NCBI RefSeq assembly: GCF_954871325.1
Contig: NC_088775.1
Location: forward strand, 55,653,561 to 55,717,560
Reading direction: 5' to 3'
From: Gordionus sp. m RMFG-2023
Taxonomy: Eukaryota > Nematomorpha > Gordioida > Chordodea > Parachordodidae
Length of the DNA: 64,000 nucleotides
Program-made: the position numbers and the translations under genes
Shown: piece by piece, positions 60,101 to 64,000 of the stretch
Position numbering within the stretch: the stretch's first letter is position 1
How the letters are laid out: the number at the start of each line of letters is the position of its first letter
Notes under the pieces: model-generated
Seen by the model: the letters and a program-made list of their open reading frames with translations, nothing else
Database searches by the model: none
What the model was told of the DNA's origin: nothing

Positions 60101-60938
60101 AGAGTATTAAACTCTAAGAGATAATTTTTTACCAAAACTATATACTTATATATTGCATATGCGGCTATAATTTTTATTTCTATCGGACCGCTTGAAGAAT
60201 TTTTATAATGCTTTATATCATTCGTACCTTCAAGAGTAACTTTTTACACTTTTACTATTTTTCAAAAATAAAGATTAATATACAATTTTACCACACAAAA
60301 ATCATCTAAAAAAAAAAATCCTATTTTATAGAATAACAATTTACCCGAACAAAATTGATAATATAAATACTTCAAAATATGATCTTAATCAAAGTAGTGC
60401 TACTGGGGCTATTTTTATGGGGTTAGGTCGAACCTTTTTTTTTGCTATTTTTTAAAAATTTGACATGCAAAAAAAGCCAAGGAGAGACCAACTAAAAGAA
60501 AAAAAATCGAAAAATTTTATTATATGATAAATAATTGTTTGGTATACAAATAAATTATATCAAGCATAACAATCAAGACTGCTTTCAATGTCAGTTATTA
60601 GTTACATGGCTTTGCAATTTTATTGTTTTTTTATTTGCAAAGATTGTGAATGTTTTAAATGATTTTATATAACACTTTTATGTTTTAAATCATTAAATAT
60701 TTCCTAATAAAAAAATATATAACTTTTATATATGGAAAATTAAGCAGAGTTTATAATAGCCTCGACCAAGGGCTTGTTTGTCCCCGGGTAGGGTTCACTC
60801 GGTTACCAAAAAAAATTCCAGGAAAAATGATATTTTGAAAAAATTATTAGAGATGTATTTTTGAAATTTAAACATATCATAAAACTAATAGAGCTGAACA
60901 AAATGAGATATTTTTTATTAAAAATAATAAAATACTTA
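60101..60938. other. AT-rich sequence before the pogo-like element, no gene seen
   Basis: May be the decayed body of the element whose left end is at 60045. No transposase motif is readable. Confidence 0.35.
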
Positions 60939-61403
60939 TAGGGGAGACCGGGGTAAAGCGGTTGACGGGGTAACAATATTAACGCGAATAACTTTTTAAA
61001 CATTGAGTATAAAGACCTTAAATTTGGTGTGAAGATGTATTTTTATATCTAATTTCTTACCTATGTTCATCTTTTAAAAAACTTACCTGGTTTTATAAAT
61101 TTTGTCAAAAAACTGTTTTTTACCCAAAAAATATAAAAATCATTCTCTAGTATATTTTGCTTTTAGTAAAATTTACATATCCTCAGGATTCAAAATTTGG
61201 CACACATGTTCCTTAATGTATTAGCTATAAATTAAAATTTATCTGACATCTTTAGCTATATTAGAAGTCACGCAATAACGATATTTATAATATATGTCAC
61301 CTAGGGGTAAAGCTGTTATGGGTAAAACGGTTAAAATATAAAATTATTCACATTAATTTTTCATTAATTCATTTATTATAATTTTTATTGTATCAATCAA
61401 ATA

Positions 61404-61727
61404 ATGAGAAATTATAAAAGAAAAACCATATACAGAGATGTAAATATAATAAATGAAGCCATAAAATATAAAATAACAAATAATACTTCATTAAATTTGT
61501 CTGCTAAAAAATTTAACATACCTTATACAACGTTGAGAAGGAGATGTAAAATTGGTATTAAAAGTTCAGATCATCATAAACAAATATTTACAAATGAAGA
61601 AGAATCTAGATTGTGTGACTACATATTAGAAGCAAGTAGGTCATTTATGGGATTAACGCCTAAACAAGTAATTAAATTATATTGTTTGTATTATATTGTA
61701 TTTCATAATTTTAATAACTCAATTTAA
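61404..61727 (+). pseudogene. psq-type HTH N-terminus of the transposase
   Basis: It starts MRNYKRKTIYRDVNIINEAI and has the psq helix-turn-helix pattern with LNLSAKKFNIPYTTLRRRCK, the DNA-binding motif of pogo-like and CENP-B-like transposases. EESRLCDYILEASRSFMGLTPKQVIKL follows, typical of the second HTH region. The frame then runs into the 85-bp tandem repeat and ends. The start is chosen because it is the first ATG of the domain. The truncated protein might still bind the element ends. Confidence 0.8.
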
Positions 61728-61745
61728 ATATCAATATTAATTTGG

Positions 61746-61985
61746 TAACTTTAATAAAAATGCTCAATTGAAATTATATTGTATTTCATAATTTTAATAA
61801 TGCTCAATCTAAATATCAATATTAATTTGGTAACTTTAATAAAAATGCTCAATTGAAATTATATTGTATTTCATAATTTTAATAATGCTCAATCTAAATA
61901 TTATTAATTTGGTGACTTTAATAAAAATGCTCAATTGAAATTATATTGTATTTCATAATTTTAATAATGCTCAATCTAAAAATCA
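61746..61985. repeat. Tandem repeat of about 85 bp replacing the DDE core
   Basis: Three copies of a unit with taactttaataaaaatgctc, a ttgtatttcataattttaat block and aatgctcaatctaaa, at about 61746, 61831 and 61913. The flanking coding pieces are the two ends of one transposase, so the D-D part was lost and this array lies at the scar. Confidence 0.9.
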
Positions 61986-61986
61986 T

Positions 61987-62645
61987 GTGGGGCAACAATT
62001 TCAGATTTATGATATTCCAGGAGTGTTAAAAAATGAAATACCAAGGGCAGTGACATCAAATAATATATTAAATGGATTCCTAGCATGTGGCATATTTCCT
62101 TTAAACCCAAATATATTTACAGAACAAGATTATATCTGCTGTAATAATTCAAATGCTAACTCAAATATTGAATTTGAAAATAATGATGAAAATATTAGAG
62201 TGACTCAAAATCTTACAGTGACTCAAAATCTTACAGTGACTCAAAATAATGATAGTGATTTATCTATATTATTGAACGAAAATGTTCCAGATGATATTGA
62301 TGAACCTTATCATGATATCTTACCATCATGCTCAAAAAATTATAATAAAGTATTCAATCCTTCATCTATAATACCTATTCCAAAATTATTCAATATTTCA
62401 TCGGATAAAATATCTAAAAAAAAGAATTCAGAAATATTAACATCTACACCTTATAAAAAAAAATTATTAATTCAGAGAAAAAAAAGATATCAAAAAATAA
62501 TTGTTTATGTGTTATTTGTAATAAAAACTATAAAAATAGTCGCGAGGGCGATGAATGGCTAAAATGTACAATGTGCCTTGAATGGGCACATTCTAAATGT
62601 GCTAATTATGATAATTATTTTACATGTCCTTATTGTATCGATTAG
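61987..62645 (+). pseudogene. pogo-like transposase C-terminus with PHD finger
   Basis: It begins in the last part of the DDE domain (PGVLKNEIPRAVTSNNILNG, then FLACGIFPLNPNIF), a pattern found at the end of DDE_1-type transposases. An acidic linker follows with three copies of TQNLTV-like repeats from an 18-bp tandem unit. Near 62500-62640 a PHD-like Zn finger reads CLCVICNKNY, then GDEWLKCTMCLEWAHSKC, then YFTCPYC, with the C4-H-C3 spacing. The finger is in a different frame from the open frame ending at 62562, so one frameshift lies between. PHD fingers bind histone tails; here it may guide target choice (inference). Confidence 0.8.
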
Positions 62646-62970
62646 TTTTTAAATAAAAATCATAAATAAATCTTAAATTTGTAATATTTGTTAAATAAAA
62701 CAATAAATATGTGTCAAATATTATTTTAACCACTTTACCCTAGTGCTTATCCATTTTACCCTGTACCCAGGGTAAAATGGCGAAAATGAGTAGTTTTACA
62801 TAACTAATCATAGCTCCTAAAATATTATAGGTAGAGGGCTACACTTTTTTTTATCTTGTAGAAGAGAGATGGGGCTACACATTGATCTATAATTTGTTGT
62901 GTTTGACTCTTGTTTAAAATTTTTATGGTAAATATGCAAAATGCCTATCGTTTTACCCCGGTCTCCCCTA

Positions 62971-63240
62971 ATTTTCTTAAGGTTTGCCTTTAGGGTTCGC
63001 CATATCCCCTACAAGTTTTCAATAAATTAAAAAGAAAAAACTTGATGTTTAATATTTAAAATGATTAGATGAAAAAGAGAAATCTATTTTATTACTTAGA
63101 ATCTTTTTTATATATTTTGAGTCAAAAAAAAGAAAAGCCTTTTTCAATAAAAAAATGTTTTTAGAGCCAATCCCCATTTTAACTTAATTTTCAGATTCAA
63201 CTAAGTCAGTCGAAAAGTCGATAAATATAAAATTGTAACT
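62971..63240. other. Loop region, right part, no gene seen
   Basis: AT-rich spacer between the pogo-like element and the right array; nothing recognised. Confidence 0.45.
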
Positions 63241-63254
63241 TTCATGAAACTCCA

Positions 63255-63655
63255 TTCGCGATATGATAATACATTCGCTATAATGCATTCGCGATAATTC
63301 ATTCGCTATAACGCATTCGCTATAATGTATTCGCTATAATGCATTCGCTATAATGGATTCGCTATAATGCATTCGCTATAATGCATTCGCTATAATATAT
63401 TCGTATAATACATTCGCCATAATGCATTCGCGGTAATATATTCGCGATAATGCATTCGCGATAATTCATTCGCTGTAATGTATTCGCTAAAATACATTCG
63501 CGATAACATTTTCGCGGTATTACATTCGGGCTAATACATTCGCTATAATATTTTCGCTGTATTATATTCGCTATAATGCGTTCGCGGTAAGGTATTCGCT
63601 ATATTATATTCGCGATAATGCATTCGCTGTAATGCATTCGCTATAATATCTTTTC
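63255..63655 (-). repeat. 14-bp minisatellite array, right arm
   Basis: About 28 units that are the reverse complement of the left-arm unit (tataatgcattcgc), with variants gcggtaatatattc and gtaatgcattcgc. It ends at atatcttttcgg, the inverse of the cgaaaagatat word that begins the regular part of the left array. Confidence 0.95.
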
Positions 63656-64000
63656 GGACAAACTTATATACACCATATTAAGGTAGAATTAGACTTATTT
63701 GATACCCATCCATTATATCAATATTTGGAGCTAATAAAATTAATCCTAACCTACGTAGTAATTGCCATAGAGAGGTGGCTCTTGGTTTGCTAATTATTCA
63801 ATAGTTCTAATTAGCTATCGATTGATGCCTCTAATAATCATATATTTATATACCTTAATAAGGTCAAGAAAAAACAACTTAAAATATATTGGTTGTGCTT
63901 AGGGTTTGTGCTCATTGCTAGTTTAGTCGATTTTTAAACTCAAGCCACGGATCTGGGTTTTACACAATTAACCAATAAATAACACTTATATAAGAAATTG

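Larger units (their letters stand above)
60941..62968 (+). mobile_element. pogo/psq-like DNA transposon with PHD finger
   Basis: 17-bp perfect inverted ends, GGGGAGACCGGGGTAAA, directly flanked by TA on both sides (60939-60940 and 62969-62970), the duplication expected for Tc1/mariner/pogo elements. Just inside, both ends repeat ggtaaa-type words (ggggtaaagctg on the left, ccagggtaaaatgg on the right). The + strand carries an N-terminal HTH piece and a C-terminal DDE-tail plus PHD piece; the catalytic middle has been replaced by a tandem repeat. Non-autonomous, but with intact ends. It sits in the loop of the inverted structure. Confidence 0.9.
57091..64000. mobile_element. Foldback-like inverted structure with 14-bp repeat arrays
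   Basis: About 57091-57390 and about 63661-64000 are diverged inverse copies. Shared words, read outwards-in, include agtgtt, aaccca-like/tgcccag, cgactaaa/tgactaaa, tatattttaa, agaggyatcaat, actattgaata, aggattaatttta, tatcaaataag and taatatggtg. Each arm continues inwards into an array of the same 14-bp unit (58424-59035 and 63255-63655), again in inverse orientation, joined by the same cgaaaagatattatagcg word. The left arm has about 1 kb extra between its two parts. The loop is about 4.2 kb and holds a younger pogo-like element. The right arm runs off the window, so the full element cannot be bounded. It could also be two independent opposite copies of one repeat. Confidence 0.55.

Overview
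The window is eukaryotic and very AT-rich, and I find no gene in it that I would assign to the host. Almost every stretch with coding character belongs to a transposable element, usually broken and often nested. Where splice sites can be read inside elements, introns are very short (39-52 nt in the four cases measured). The mix of families (BED-type and TTF/DUF4371-type hAT, Ginger with an OTU protease, a psq/pogo-like element with a PHD finger, two kinds of LINE, Ty3/mdg4-like fossils) suggests an invertebrate animal with a repeat-swollen genome. An early-branching fungus is not excluded; the species cannot be named from the sequence alone.

Layout. 0.3-1.4 kb: hAT fossil. 1.4-4.3 kb: pieces of a LINE with a PD-(D/E)XK-like C-terminus, in two orientations. 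6.5-7.6 kb: small hAT with 8-bp target duplication. 7.8-11.8 kb: Ty3-like fossil. 12.9-18.3 kb: Ginger-type DNA transposon with TIRs and a CCGG duplication, carrying integrase and OTU exons. 18.7-20.0 kb: non-autonomous hAT. 20.4-27.0 kb: composite hAT with two left ends and one right end. 28.3-34.2 kb: hAT hosting two younger hAT insertions. 34.4-43.6 kb: LINE split by a complete Ty3-like fossil and a MITE. 43.7-45.5 kb: second copy of that LINE, convergent. 46.2-51.6 kb: hAT split by a near-complete TTF-type hAT. 52.4-53.5 kb: non-autonomous relative of the latter. 53.5-56.6 kb: Ty3-like fossil. 57.1-64.0 kb: inverted arms carrying arrays of a 14-bp unit and enclosing a pogo-like element.

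The genes do not form a pathway. They are layers of transposition, and the order of several events can be read from target-site duplications: LINE, then Ty3-like element and MITE; hAT, then TTF-hAT; TTF-hAT, then two further hATs. The most unusual structures are the foldback-like inverted arms at 57.1-64.0 kb and the Ginger element, whose OTU protease reads through as an open spliced frame although its integrase core is incomplete. Alignments were made by eye; boundaries marked approximate can be off by tens of bases.
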